From positions 6,966,501-7,030,500 of the forward strand of contig CP107851.1 in the NCBI GenBank assembly GCA_036013505.1: DNA of 64,000 bases, given 5' to 3'. Positions 22,808-31,028 of the stretch are shown in pieces. The translations under genes and the position numbers were made by a program. Below the pieces are notes generated by a model, which saw only the letters and a program-made list of their open reading frames with translations, was not told where the DNA came from and did no database searches. Source of the DNA: Streptomyces sp. NBC_00510 (GTDB taxonomy: Bacteria; Actinomycetota; Actinomycetes; Streptomycetales; Streptomycetaceae). Position 1 is the first letter of the stretch. Each line of letters opens with the position of its first letter.

Positions 22808-24260
22808 CCCGAAGGGCTTCCTCACCACGCCCCGCGAGACCGCTCCGACCCGTCCGGTCGAGGAGCGCAAGCAGGACTGGAACGAGGTCTACGTTCCCGG
22901 CGGCCTGCTGCCGATCATCACCAAGCAGGCCGGACGCTGCATGGACTGCGGCATCCCCTTCTGCCACAACGGCTGTCCGCTGGGGAACCTGATCCCCGAG
23001 TGGAACGACTACGCCTACCGTGAGGACTGGAAGGCCGCCAGCGAGCGCCTGCACGCGACCAACAACTTCCCGGAGTTCACCGGTCGCCTCTGCCCGGCCC
23101 CCTGCGAGTCCGCCTGTGTGCTCGGCATCAACCAGCCGGCGGTGACCATCAAGAACGTCGAGGTCACCATCATCGACAAGGCCTGGGACAGCGGGGACGT
23201 CACCCCGCAGCCCCCGGACCGGCTCTCCGGCAAGACCGTCGCCGTCATCGGCTCCGGCCCGGCGGGCCTGGCCGCCGCCCAGCAGCTGACCCGCGCCGGC
23301 CACACGGTCGCGGTGTACGAGCGGGCCGACCGCATCGGCGGTCTGCTGCGGTACGGCATCCCCGAGTTCAAGATGGAGAAGCGGCACATCAACCGCCGCA
23401 TCGAGCAGATGCGCGCGGAGGGCACCAAGTTCCGCACCGGTGTCGAGGTCGGCCGGGACATGCCGGGCAGCGCACTGCGCAAGCGGTACGACGCCGTGGT
23501 GATCGCCGCGGGCGCCACCCAGTGGCGCGACCTGCCCGCCGAGGGACGCGAACTCGGCGGCATCTACCAGGCGATGGAGTACCTACCGCTGGCCAACAAG
23601 GTGCAGGAGGGCGACTTCGTCGCCCCGCCGATCACCGCCGAGGGCAAGCACGTGGTCGTCATCGGCGGTGGCGACACCGGCGCCGACTGCGTCGGCACCG
23701 CGCACCGCCAGGGCGCCCGCTCGGTCACCCAGCTGGAGATCATGCCCCGGCCGTCGGAGGACCGCCCGGCGCACCAGCCCTGGCCGACCATGCCGATGAC
23801 GTACAAGGTCACCTCCGCCCACGAGGAGGGCGGCGAGCGGGTCTACGCCGTCAACACCATGAGGTTCGAGGGCGACGAGGACGGCAACGTCAAGGCGCTG
23901 CACCTGGTCGAGGTCGAGTTCCAGGACGGGAGGTTCGTCCCGCAGCCCGGCACGGAGAAGGTGATCCCGGCCGAACTGGTCACCCTCGCCATGGGCTTCA
24001 CCGGCACCGACCAGCGCAACGGCCTGGTCGAGCAGCTCGGCCTGGAGCTCGACGCCCGCGGCAACATCGCCCGCGACAAGGACTTCACCACCAACGTGGA
24101 CGGTGTCTTCGTCGCCGGTGACGCGGGCCGCGGCCAGTCGTTGATCGTGTGGGCCATCGCCGAGGGCCGTTCCGCGGCCCGTGCGGTGGACCACTACCTC
24201 ACCGGCGCGAGCATCCTGCCGGCCCCGATCCGTCCGACGGATCGCCCGCTGACGGTCTGA
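22800..24260 (+). CDS. gltD: Glutamate synthase small subunit
   Basis: GltD (486 aa) passes electrons from NADPH to GltB. N-terminal 4Fe-4S ligands are in [19 protein letters not shown] and [14 protein letters not shown]. The FAD site is [20 protein letters not shown], the NADPH site [20 protein letters not shown], and [20 protein letters not shown] is the second FAD contact. The ATG lies inside the end of gltB, ensuring coupled translation of the alpha/beta pair. A bidirectional hairpin follows. Confidence 0.97.
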
Positions 24261-24310
24261 CCCTCCGTCGCACCTGAGACGTCCCGTACAAGGGCGTACG
24301 GAACGGAACG

Positions 24311-24346
24311 CGGCGCCTGCCCTCACCCGACCGGGGGCAGGCGCCG
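24311..24346. terminator. Bidirectional terminator between gltD and the LamG-like gene
   Basis: A perfect 12-bp stem, CGGCGCCTGCCC (24311-24322) with GGGCAGGCGCCG (24335-24346), has a 12-nt loop. It serves gltD from the left; on the minus strand the stop codon of the next gene (24323-24325) sits in the loop, so the right arm is coding. Confidence 0.75.
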
Positions 24347-25033
24347 CACTGCCATGTCGTGGAACTCCACCCGGGCGTCCTCGGTGTAGGCGCCCACACC
24401 GCCCCGGGTGTAGGGGCGTTCGGCGTCCGCGAACGAGGTCAGGAAGCGCCCGTCGACCGTGATCGTGAGCGTGGCGCCGCGCTGCTCCACCTCGATCCGG
24501 TACCAGCGCCCGGTGGGGAACGGTGCCGGACCGGTGGCCAGGAAGCGCTGGCCGCCCGGGTACGCCGGGTCGCGCTTGCCCAGCTCCCAGCCGTTCGGCT
24601 TGAGGGCGAGGTAGTAGAAGTGCTCCGGGTCGCGGTACGCCCAGACCAGCCACGGCACTTCCCACGGGTTGGGGCGGGAGGTGCGCAGCTGACGGAGCGT
24701 TCGCGTCCGCGCCCCGTACGCCATGTCCCCGTACTCCTCGGTGGAGACCACCAGGCCCGCGTGCGTGACGTCCGGGCGGTCCGCCACGCCCGGCGAGAGC
24801 AGCAGCGACGTGGCGTCCCCGCGGTTGTCGCCGTAGCCGTCGTACACCGACAGCCAGGGCCCGTGCACCGTGCCGTCCGTCCAGCCGGGCCCGGTGCCGC
24901 CGCGCCCCTGGCACGCGTACAACACGCCGCCCACCACCAGCAGCAGGGCGAGCACCAGCCCGGCGGACCGCGGGCCCCTCCGCCGCGGGGGACGGAGGGG
25001 CCGGAGCGCGGAGGACCTCAGGGCGGTGGTCAT
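24323..25033 (-). CDS. Surface-anchored LamG/DUF1080-like beta-sandwich protein
   Basis: A 236-residue protein with a long Arg/Pro-rich cytosolic start, one hydrophobic segment (SAGLVLALLLVVGGVLYAC, about 24-42) that ends in a possible but weak lipobox (LYAC), and an extracellular domain. That domain looks like a concanavalin-type jelly roll: HAGLVVSTEEYGDM, LVWAYRDPEHFYYLALKPNGWELGK, PTGRWYRIEVEQRGATLTITVDGRFLTSF and GGVGAYTEDARVEFHDMAVRRL follow the DUF1080/LamG pattern. Such domains usually bind or cleave glycans. It is translationally coupled (4-bp overlap) to the 2-epimerase gene, tying it to the polysaccharide locus. Confidence 0.72.
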   Translation of the reverse strand: MTTALRSSALRPLRPPRRRGPRSAGLVLALLLVVGGVLYACQGRGGTGPGWTDGTVHGPWLSVYDGYGDNRGDATSLLLSPGVADRPDVTHAGLVVSTEEYGDMAYGARTRTLRQLRTSRPNPWEVPWLVWAYRDPEHFYYLALKPNGWELGKRDPAYPGGQRFLATGPAPFPTGRWYRIEVEQRGATLTITVDGRFLTSFADAERPYTRGGVGAYTEDARVEFHDMAVRRLPPVG

Positions 25034-26232
25034 GCCGCGGGGGAGGGCTCCGGGGCACGGGGCGGCGGGACCGCGGAGGTGAGCGTGGTGGGCACGTCCT
25101 CGCCGAAGTCCTCGGCGAGCTGGGCGAGCACGCGTTCTGCCGCCCGCCCGTCGCCGAAGGGATTGCCCGCGGTCGCCATGCGGTGGTACTCCGCAGGGTC
25201 GTCCAGCAGCCGGCCCGCGGCCGTCAGGATCGCCTCGGGGTCGGTGCCGATCAGCCGGGCCGCGCCCGCCTCCACGGCCTCCGGCCGCTCGGTGGTGGTA
25301 CGGAGCACCAGCGCGGGCTTGCCGAGGCTGGGCGCCTCCTCCTGGATGCCGCCGGAGTCGGTGAGGACCAGCTCGCAGTCGGCGAGGGTGGCCGCGAAGT
25401 CGGGGTAGCCGAGCGGCTCGACGACGTGCACGGCGTGGTGGCCGGACAGTTCGGGCAGCAGGGCCTCGCGCACGGCCGGGCTCTTGTGCAGCGGCAGCAG
25501 GATCTCCACGTCCCCGCGCCGGCCGAGCCGGCGCAGCGCGCGGCCCATGGCGCGCATCCGCTCCCCCTGGTTCTCCCGGCGGTGCAGGGTGAGCAGCACC
25601 CGGCGGCGGCCGCTGCCCGGGAAGGCGCTGCGGCCGACGCCCTCGCCGAGCACCCACAGCAGGTTGTCGATGACCGTGTTGCCGGTGGTGAACACCTGGG
25701 TGTCGGGGGTGCCCTCGGCGAGCAGATGGGCGGCGGCCCGCGGGGTGGGGGCGAAGTGCCAGCGGGCGATCCGCCCGATCAGCCGGCGGTTGAGCTCCTC
25801 GGGGAACGGGTTGTCGAGGACGCCGGTGCGCAGGCCTGCCTCGACGTGGGCGACCGGGACGCGTTCGTAGAAGGCGGCCAGCGCCCCGGCCAGCGCGGTC
25901 GTGGTGTCGCCCTGGACGATCACCAGGTCCGGACGGTCGTTCCTGATGACCTCGCCCAGCCCCTCCACCAGACGGGCCGTCAGCTCCGAGAGCTGCTGGC
26001 GCTCGCGCATCACGTCGAGGCCGGCCCTGGCCGGCACCTGGAGCAGCTCCAGCATCTGGTGGAGCATCTCGCGGTGCTGTCCGGTGGTGACCACGATCGG
26101 CTCGAACAGCTCCGAGGCCGCCATGGCCCGGGCCACGGGGGCCAGTTTGATCACCTCCGGCCGGGTGCCGAGGACGAGCATCGCGCGGATCGTTCCCGTC
26201 ATTCCGGGTGATTCGGATGGGTGAGCGGACAT
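25030..26232 (-). CDS. wecB: UDP-N-acetylglucosamine 2-epimerase (non-hydrolysing)
   Basis: A 400-residue GT-B-fold epimerase that interconverts UDP-GlcNAc and UDP-ManNAc. Signatures are VLGTRPEVIKLAPVARAM, VQGDTTTALAGALAAF, VAHVEAGLRTG, NPFPEELNRRLIGRIA and LTDSGGIQEEAPSLGKPALVLRTTTERPEAVEAG, the last carrying the UDP/allosteric residues. ATG 26232 is used, although the internal Met in GMTGTIRAMLVLG could also start. It lies 55 bp downstream of the synthase gene and overlaps the LamG-like gene. Here it most likely supplies an activated N-acetylhexosamine for a surface polymer. Confidence 0.9.
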   Translation of the reverse strand: MSAHPSESPGMTGTIRAMLVLGTRPEVIKLAPVARAMAASELFEPIVVTTGQHREMLHQMLELLQVPARAGLDVMRERQQLSELTARLVEGLGEVIRNDRPDLVIVQGDTTTALAGALAAFYERVPVAHVEAGLRTGVLDNPFPEELNRRLIGRIARWHFAPTPRAAAHLLAEGTPDTQVFTTGNTVIDNLLWVLGEGVGRSAFPGSGRRRVLLTLHRRENQGERMRAMGRALRRLGRRGDVEILLPLHKSPAVREALLPELSGHHAVHVVEPLGYPDFAATLADCELVLTDSGGIQEEAPSLGKPALVLRTTTERPEAVEAGAARLIGTDPEAILTAAGRLLDDPAEYHRMATAGNPFGDGRAAERVLAQLAEDFGEDVPTTLTSAVPPPRAPEPSPAA

Positions 26233-26287
26233 GGTTCCCCCCTGGGACGGTGGTGCAGGTGATCGGGACGAGAAGGAGTACGGGCCG

Positions 26288-27532
26288 TCAGGTGCGCGCG
26301 GTCTTCAGCCAGGTGCGCTTGCCGGTGAGCATCCGCCACAGGCCCCACCAGCCGGCGGCGAACCAGATGTAGCCGTAGAGGATGAAGGCGTGCGCCACCA
26401 GGACGGAGCGCACCAGCCCGAGCGTGCGCTCGCGCTTGGCATAGACGAAGCCGTAGACGTAGGCCGCGGTGAAGGAGAGCAGGTACGGGCCGAGCAGCCA
26501 CATCGGCGAGACCAGCGGCCGGCCCTCCTGGAACGAGGCGGCGACGGTGCCGCCGACGGCGACCAGGAAGGACAGCGGCAGCAGCGAGGTGAGCAGGATC
26601 AGCACCGGGCTGGACAGGTGGTAGAGCAGGTCCAGGGCCGGGCGGGTGGCGACCTCGCGCAGGATCAGCGGCACCAGGCCGGCGGACTGCAGGTGGCCCT
26701 GGAACCACCGCGAGCGCTGCCGCACCAGCCGCCGTACGTCGAGCACGGCCTGTTGGGAGACGGCGGCGGTGGTGCAGTACTGGTTGCGCCAGCCGCGCGC
26801 GATCAGCCGGACCCCGAGGTCGAGGTCCTCGGTCAGGCTGTCGCTCCAGGGGCCGTCGCCGCCGAGCGTGTCGAGCGCGGACAGCCGCATGAACTGCCCG
26901 TTGCCGCCCATGCCGACGCTGCCCAGGAAGCGCCGGGCGCTCTGGAAGACGTCGCCGTAGACGACGAACTCCATGTCCTGCAGCCGGGCCAGCAGCCCCA
27001 GGTGCCGGTTGTACATGCGGACGCCGATCTGGACGGCCCCGGTGGCCGGGTCGTCGAAGTACGGGTCGACGGCCTGGATGGTGTGCGGGTCGAGCCGGCC
27101 GTCGGCGTCGACGACGCAGATGATGACGTCCTCGGGGGCGCGGTGGCCGAGCAGTCCGGCGGCCCGCAGGTGGCGCACGCCCGCGTTGAGCGCCGCGCCC
27201 TTGCCGCGCCGGGCGTCGGGGAGCCGGCGCTGGTAGAGCCGGACCCGCGAGCTGTCGGCGGCCCGGGCGACCTCGGACGTACGGTCGTCGGAGGCGTCGT
27301 CGATGACCAGTGCCACGAAGCTGTCGGCGGGCAGTGAGGTGATCCGGGCCAGGCTCTCGGCGAGGACCTTCTCCTCGTTGAGGCAGGCGAGCAGGAAGAC
27401 GTAGAAGCGCTGCCGTCCCGGCTGGCGCACCCGGCGGATGTGGCGCCGGGAGAGCAGGAACAGCGTGGTGTTGTAGGTCCCGGCCAGCACGATCAGCGCG
27501 GTCGCGGCCCACAACGCGAACTGGCCGGTCAT
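26288..27532 (-). CDS. Processive family 2 glycosyltransferase (membrane polysaccharide synthase)
   Basis: A 414-residue GT-A-fold synthase anchored in the membrane. One N-terminal helix (about 6-27) precedes a cytosolic catalytic domain with all four motifs of processive synthases: IDDASDDRT (78-79), VVDADGRLD (DxD, 142-144), LTEDLDLG (ED, 235-236) and QRSRW (272-276, QxxRW). Three to four C-terminal helices follow, and a tail LTGKRTWLKTART similar in style to PgaC/IcaA proteins. It should extrude a beta-linked homopolymer or repeating polymer. It overlaps the small membrane protein gene upstream by 4 bp and precedes wecB. The polymer identity is unknown. Confidence 0.87.
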   Translation of the reverse strand: MTGQFALWAATALIVLAGTYNTTLFLLSRRHIRRVRQPGRQRFYVFLLACLNEEKVLAESLARITSLPADSFVALVIDDASDDRTSEVARAADSSRVRLYQRRLPDARRGKGAALNAGVRHLRAAGLLGHRAPEDVIICVVDADGRLDPHTIQAVDPYFDDPATGAVQIGVRMYNRHLGLLARLQDMEFVVYGDVFQSARRFLGSVGMGGNGQFMRLSALDTLGGDGPWSDSLTEDLDLGVRLIARGWRNQYCTTAAVSQQAVLDVRRLVRQRSRWFQGHLQSAGLVPLILREVATRPALDLLYHLSSPVLILLTSLLPLSFLVAVGGTVAASFQEGRPLVSPMWLLGPYLLSFTAAYVYGFVYAKRERTLGLVRSVLVAHAFILYGYIWFAAGWWGLWRMLTGKRTWLKTART

Positions 27533-27753
27533 GACCGGCCCCCGGCGGGGCGGCCGGCCGCCGCGCGGGCCGAGGGTCGGCGGAGCCAGAGTCTCGCCGC
27601 CATCAGACCGAATGCGATCAGGCAATACAGCAGGAAGCCCATTCCTGCCGCTATTTGTAAACCCCTGGCGAACGGAATGCCAGGAACAGCCCTCGAAGCC
27701 GTGGCCATACCGGCCAGCGGCAGCATTGTGCCCAGTGCGGGCCTTCCGTACAT
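27529..27753 (-). CDS. Small membrane protein at the head of the synthase operon
   Basis: A 74-residue protein with one clear TM helix (GLQIAAGMGFLLYCLIAFGLMAARLWL) and a weaker N-terminal hydrophobic stretch, ending in a basic Arg/Ala/Gly tail. ATG 27753 is chosen because GGGGGAA lies 8 bp upstream; an upstream in-frame ATG at 27783 lacks a binding site. Its stop overlaps the synthase start by 4 bp. By position it could be a synthase accessory subunit, as PgaD is for PgaC, but no sequence similarity was recognised. Confidence 0.62.
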   Translation of the reverse strand: MYGRPALGTMLPLAGMATASRAVPGIPFARGLQIAAGMGFLLYCLIAFGLMAARLWLRRPSARAAAGRPAGGRS

Positions 27754-28060
27754 GAGTGAGTTCCCCCCAATGCGTTCCGGCACGAAAGACGGTCCGGAAC
27801 TTCAGGGCAGGAAGTTAGCAGATACTTTTTGATGATCATCGCCTGATAGGTGGTGCGTGGGGTCGCGCGCGGGGCGTGCGCCCGTATCGCCGCAGCTCCG
27901 GGGTGTGCGCCGAAAGGGAGATTCACCCTTCCGGGGGCATTGGGTTTCCGCGGCGGAATGAAAATCGAACGAGAGGCGAATCCGATGATCGTGTTGACAG
28001 CGGGCATTGCCGCTCTGAACAATCGGCGGCCTGTTCTGAACCGGTGCAATGGGGGGAAAC
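27754..28060. promoter_or_regulatory. Divergent promoter region of the polysaccharide locus
   Basis: This 307-bp gene-free stretch separates the minus-strand synthase operon from the plus-strand deacetylase/hydrolase operon and is AT-richer than its surroundings. It contains the perfect palindrome GATGATCATC (27831-27840) next to a TTTTT run, and a -35-like TTGACA (27994-27999) about 60 bp upstream of the DUF2334 gene, with only a weak -10. GATGATC recurs at 27984-27990. GGGGGG precedes the ATG at 28061. No ORF here looks coding. Confidence 0.45.
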
Positions 28061-29929
28061 ATGCAATCCCGCATCAGGAGGCCCGGGAAGTCCCGGGTCT
28101 CCGTCATCGTCATGCTCATCACGGCCCTCTTGGGGGTCGCATTCCTGTCCGCCCCGGCGGGCGGCGCCGCAGGGCGCGGCCCCGCCGGCAAGGGCGACCA
28201 CCGCCACCGCGGCGAGCTCCTGGGCGGCCGCGCCGGCCTCGGCAAGGTCGACTTCACGGGCTGGGCCACGGCCCAGCGCGCCGCCGACCGGGAGCGGCGC
28301 GCCAAGGGCCCGGTCCGCGGGGGCGGCCAGCCGCCACGGGCCGGCCGCGACCTGACCGGCGCGCGCGCCCCGCTGGCCGCCGCACCCGCGAGGGCGGCTG
28401 CGGCCGCCGCCGGCACCACCGCGCTCGTGCTGTACGACACCGCCGGCCCCTACGGACACCTCGGCGAGCTCTACGCCATGGCCACCGCCAACCTCGCCGG
28501 CCACTTCGGGACCGTGACCGCCAAGCCCGTCTCGCAGTACACCGCGGGCATGGTCAACCAGTACACGGCCACCTTCTACATCGGCTCCACCTACTACGGC
28601 GGGAGCATCCCCGACGCCGTCCCCGCCGCCTTCTACCAGGACGTGGTCACCACCACGCGTCCGGTGACCTGGCTCGCCGACAACATCTGGTCGCTGGCGA
28701 ACGCGACCGGGGTCGCGCAGTTCCAGACCAAGTACGGCTGGGACCCCACCGCGTCGTACTTCGAGGCGAACGGCAGCGTCGGCACCGTCACGCAGGTGAC
28801 GTACAGGAACCAGAACCTCACCCGGAAGATCCCGGCCGGCCAGGACGGCGGCGTGCTGCGCCCCGCCATCTCGTCGGGGCCCGGCTACCCGGCGGTGACG
28901 CAACTGGCCACCGCGCGCGACACCGGCACCGGCACCGACTTCCCGTGGGCCGTGCGATCGGGCAACCTCACGTACGTCGGTGAGATCCCCTTCGCCTACG
29001 TCTCCGAGAGCGACCGGATCATCGCCTTCGAGGACCTGCTCTTCGACTCCCTCGCCCCCGCCACCGCCGAGCGGCACCGGGCCATGATGCGGCTGGAGGA
29101 CATCAGCCCCAACTCCGACCCCGCGCAGCTGCGGGCCATCGCCGACTACCTCGCCGCGGAGCAGATCCCCTACGGCATCAACGTCATCCCCGTCTACACG
29201 GATCCCAAGGGCACGTACAACAACGGCCGGCCGCAGACCGTCACCCTGGCGCAGCGTCCCGAACTGGTCACCACCCTGAAGTACATGCTCCAGCATGGTG
29301 CCGTGCTGATGAACCACGGCTACACCCACCAGTACGGGAACACCGCCAACCCCTACAACGGCGTCACCGGCGACGACTTCGAGTTCTACCGGGCCCACGT
29401 GGACGCCTCCGACAACGTGGTCTACGACGGCCCGGTCGCCGGGGACTCCGCCCTGTGGGCGCAGACCCGGGTCACCCTGGGCCTGGCCCAGTTCGCCCTC
29501 GCGGGACTGCCGGTGCCCAAGCTGTGGACCACCCCGCACTACGCGGCCTCCGCCACCGACTACAAGGTCTTCGCCCAGAACTACACCGCGCGCCTGGAGC
29601 GTTCGCTGTACTTCTCGGGCACCCTCGGCGGCAGCACGGCCGACCCCAACCGCTTCATCGGGCAGTTCTTCCCGTACGTCGTCAAGGACGTGTACGGCAC
29701 CACCGTGCTCCCCGAGAACATCGGCAACTACGAGCCCGAGGCCTACAACAACCACCCGGCGCGCCTGCCGGCCGACCTGATCGCCTCGGCCAAGGCGAAC
29801 CTCGCCGTCCGCGACGGCTTCGCCAGCTTCTTCTACCACCCCTACTACCCGGTCCAGCCGCTCAAGGAGACGGTCGAGGGCATCCGCGCCCTCGGCTACA
29901 CCTTCGTCAGCCCCACGACCGCCGCGTGA
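28061..29929 (+). CDS. Secreted DUF2334 (polysaccharide deacetylase-like) protein
   Basis: A 622-residue exported protein with a basic N-region and hydrophobic core (SVIVMLITALLGVAFLSAPAGGAA) forming a signal peptide, then a 60-residue Arg/Ala/Gly-rich linker. The rest matches DUF2334, a relative of NodB-type deacetylases: MRLEDISPNSD (about residue 343, catalytic/metal Asp), EQIPYGINVIPVY, and NHGYTHQYG (about 418-422, HxxxH metal ligands). It therefore probably deacetylates or otherwise modifies an N-acetylated glycan outside the cell. ATG 28061 has GGGGGG just upstream. It is coupled (4-bp overlap) to the hydrolase gene and divergent from the synthase operon. Confidence 0.82.
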   Translation: MQSRIRRPGKSRVSVIVMLITALLGVAFLSAPAGGAAGRGPAGKGDHRHRGELLGGRAGLGKVDFTGWATAQRAADRERRAKGPVRGGGQPPRAGRDLTGARAPLAAAPARAAAAAAGTTALVLYDTAGPYGHLGELYAMATANLAGHFGTVTAKPVSQYTAGMVNQYTATFYIGSTYYGGSIPDAVPAAFYQDVVTTTRPVTWLADNIWSLANATGVAQFQTKYGWDPTASYFEANGSVGTVTQVTYRNQNLTRKIPAGQDGGVLRPAISSGPGYPAVTQLATARDTGTGTDFPWAVRSGNLTYVGEIPFAYVSESDRIIAFEDLLFDSLAPATAERHRAMMRLEDISPNSDPAQLRAIADYLAAEQIPYGINVIPVYTDPKGTYNNGRPQTVTLAQRPELVTTLKYMLQHGAVLMNHGYTHQYGNTANPYNGVTGDDFEFYRAHVDASDNVVYDGPVAGDSALWAQTRVTLGLAQFALAGLPVPKLWTTPHYAASATDYKVFAQNYTARLERSLYFSGTLGGSTADPNRFIGQFFPYVVKDVYGTTVLPENIGNYEPEAYNNHPARLPADLIASAKANLAVRDGFASFFYHPYYPVQPLKETVEGIRALGYTFVSPTTAA

Positions 29930-30990
29930 CCCTGCTCCGGAGGACCGCCGCCGCGACCGTCGCGGCGGCGGTCCTCGCCCTCACCGCCGGCTGCACCACC
30001 GTCGGCGCCCGGCCCGCGGACCGCCCCGACGACCGGCCGCACGAGCGCCCCGGGGCCGCCGCGGGCGACCGCGTCCGCGGCATCGCGCTGCCCTCCTGGG
30101 CCGCGGACGACTACGACAGCCCCGCCGCCGGGCGCTACCTGCGCGGCATCGCCGCCACCGGTGCGCGCTGGGTGTCCTTCACCCCCACCTGGTACCAGTC
30201 CGGAGTCCACGACACCTCGATGCGCACCACCGAGGAGACCGCGAGCGACGCGAGCCTGCGGCGGATCGTCCGCGAGGCCCATGCCGCCGGCCTGAAGGTG
30301 CTGCTCAAACCGCACGTCGACCTGACCGGCGGCGGCGACCGGGCCGGCATCAGGCCCACCGACCCCGATGCCTGGTTCGGCGCCTACACGCGCTTCATCA
30401 CCCACTACGCGGAGCTGGCGGGCGGGCTCGGCGTCGAGCAGTTCTCCGTCGGCACCGAACTGGCCGGCACCTCGCGGGACGGCGGGCGCTGGCAGGCGGT
30501 GATCCGCGCCGTCCGGAACGCCTACGACGGTCCGCTGGTCTACGCCGCCAACTACGACGAGTACGAGCACGTCCCCTTCTGGGGCGCTCTCGACCTGATC
30601 GGGGTCGACGCCTACTGGCCGCTGGCCGAGCGCCCCACCGCCGACGTCGGCCGGCTGCGCGCCGCCTGGCGGCCCGTCATCCGGGAGCTGGCGGGCTACT
30701 CCGCCCGGCACCACCGCCGCGTGCTGTTCACCGAGGCCGGCTACGTCAGCCAGCGCGGGACGACCACGGCCCCGTACTCCTGGACCGTCAGCCGGCAACC
30801 GGGGGAGGCCGAGCAGGCGGCCGCGTACCAGGCGTTGCTCGCCGCCCTGGACGGGGAGCACTGGTGGGCCGGGGTGTGCTGGTGGATGTGGGACGACTGG
30901 CCGGACAGCGGGGAGACCCCGGCCCGGCTCGCGTACAGCCCGCGTGGCAAACCCGCGGAGGAGGTGCTGCGCCGCTGGTGGCGCACATGA
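29926..30990 (+). CDS. Glycoside hydrolase (GH113-like TIM barrel) lipoprotein
   Basis: A 354-residue lipoprotein: the signal AAATVAAAVLALTAGC ends in a good lipobox (LTAGC). The mature protein is a clan-A TIM barrel resembling GH113 beta-mannanases and related putative hydrolases: WVSFTPTWYQSG, GLKVLLKPHVD, the acid/base FSVGTELAGTS (E178) and the nucleophile VLFTEAGYVS (E270), ending with AGVCWWMWDDWPDSG. It starts with GTG inside the DUF2334 stop. It likely trims or cuts the polymer made by the divergent synthase. The actual substrate is an inference from context. Confidence 0.82.
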   Translation: MTLLRRTAAATVAAAVLALTAGCTTVGARPADRPDDRPHERPGAAAGDRVRGIALPSWAADDYDSPAAGRYLRGIAATGARWVSFTPTWYQSGVHDTSMRTTEETASDASLRRIVREAHAAGLKVLLKPHVDLTGGGDRAGIRPTDPDAWFGAYTRFITHYAELAGGLGVEQFSVGTELAGTSRDGGRWQAVIRAVRNAYDGPLVYAANYDEYEHVPFWGALDLIGVDAYWPLAERPTADVGRLRAAWRPVIRELAGYSARHHRRVLFTEAGYVSQRGTTTAPYSWTVSRQPGEAEQAAAYQALLAALDGEHWWAGVCWWMWDDWPDSGETPARLAYSPRGKPAEEVLRRWWRT

Positions 30991-31028
30991 GCGTGACAAT
31001 TCAGGCGAAACGCTGACATTGTGTCGTC

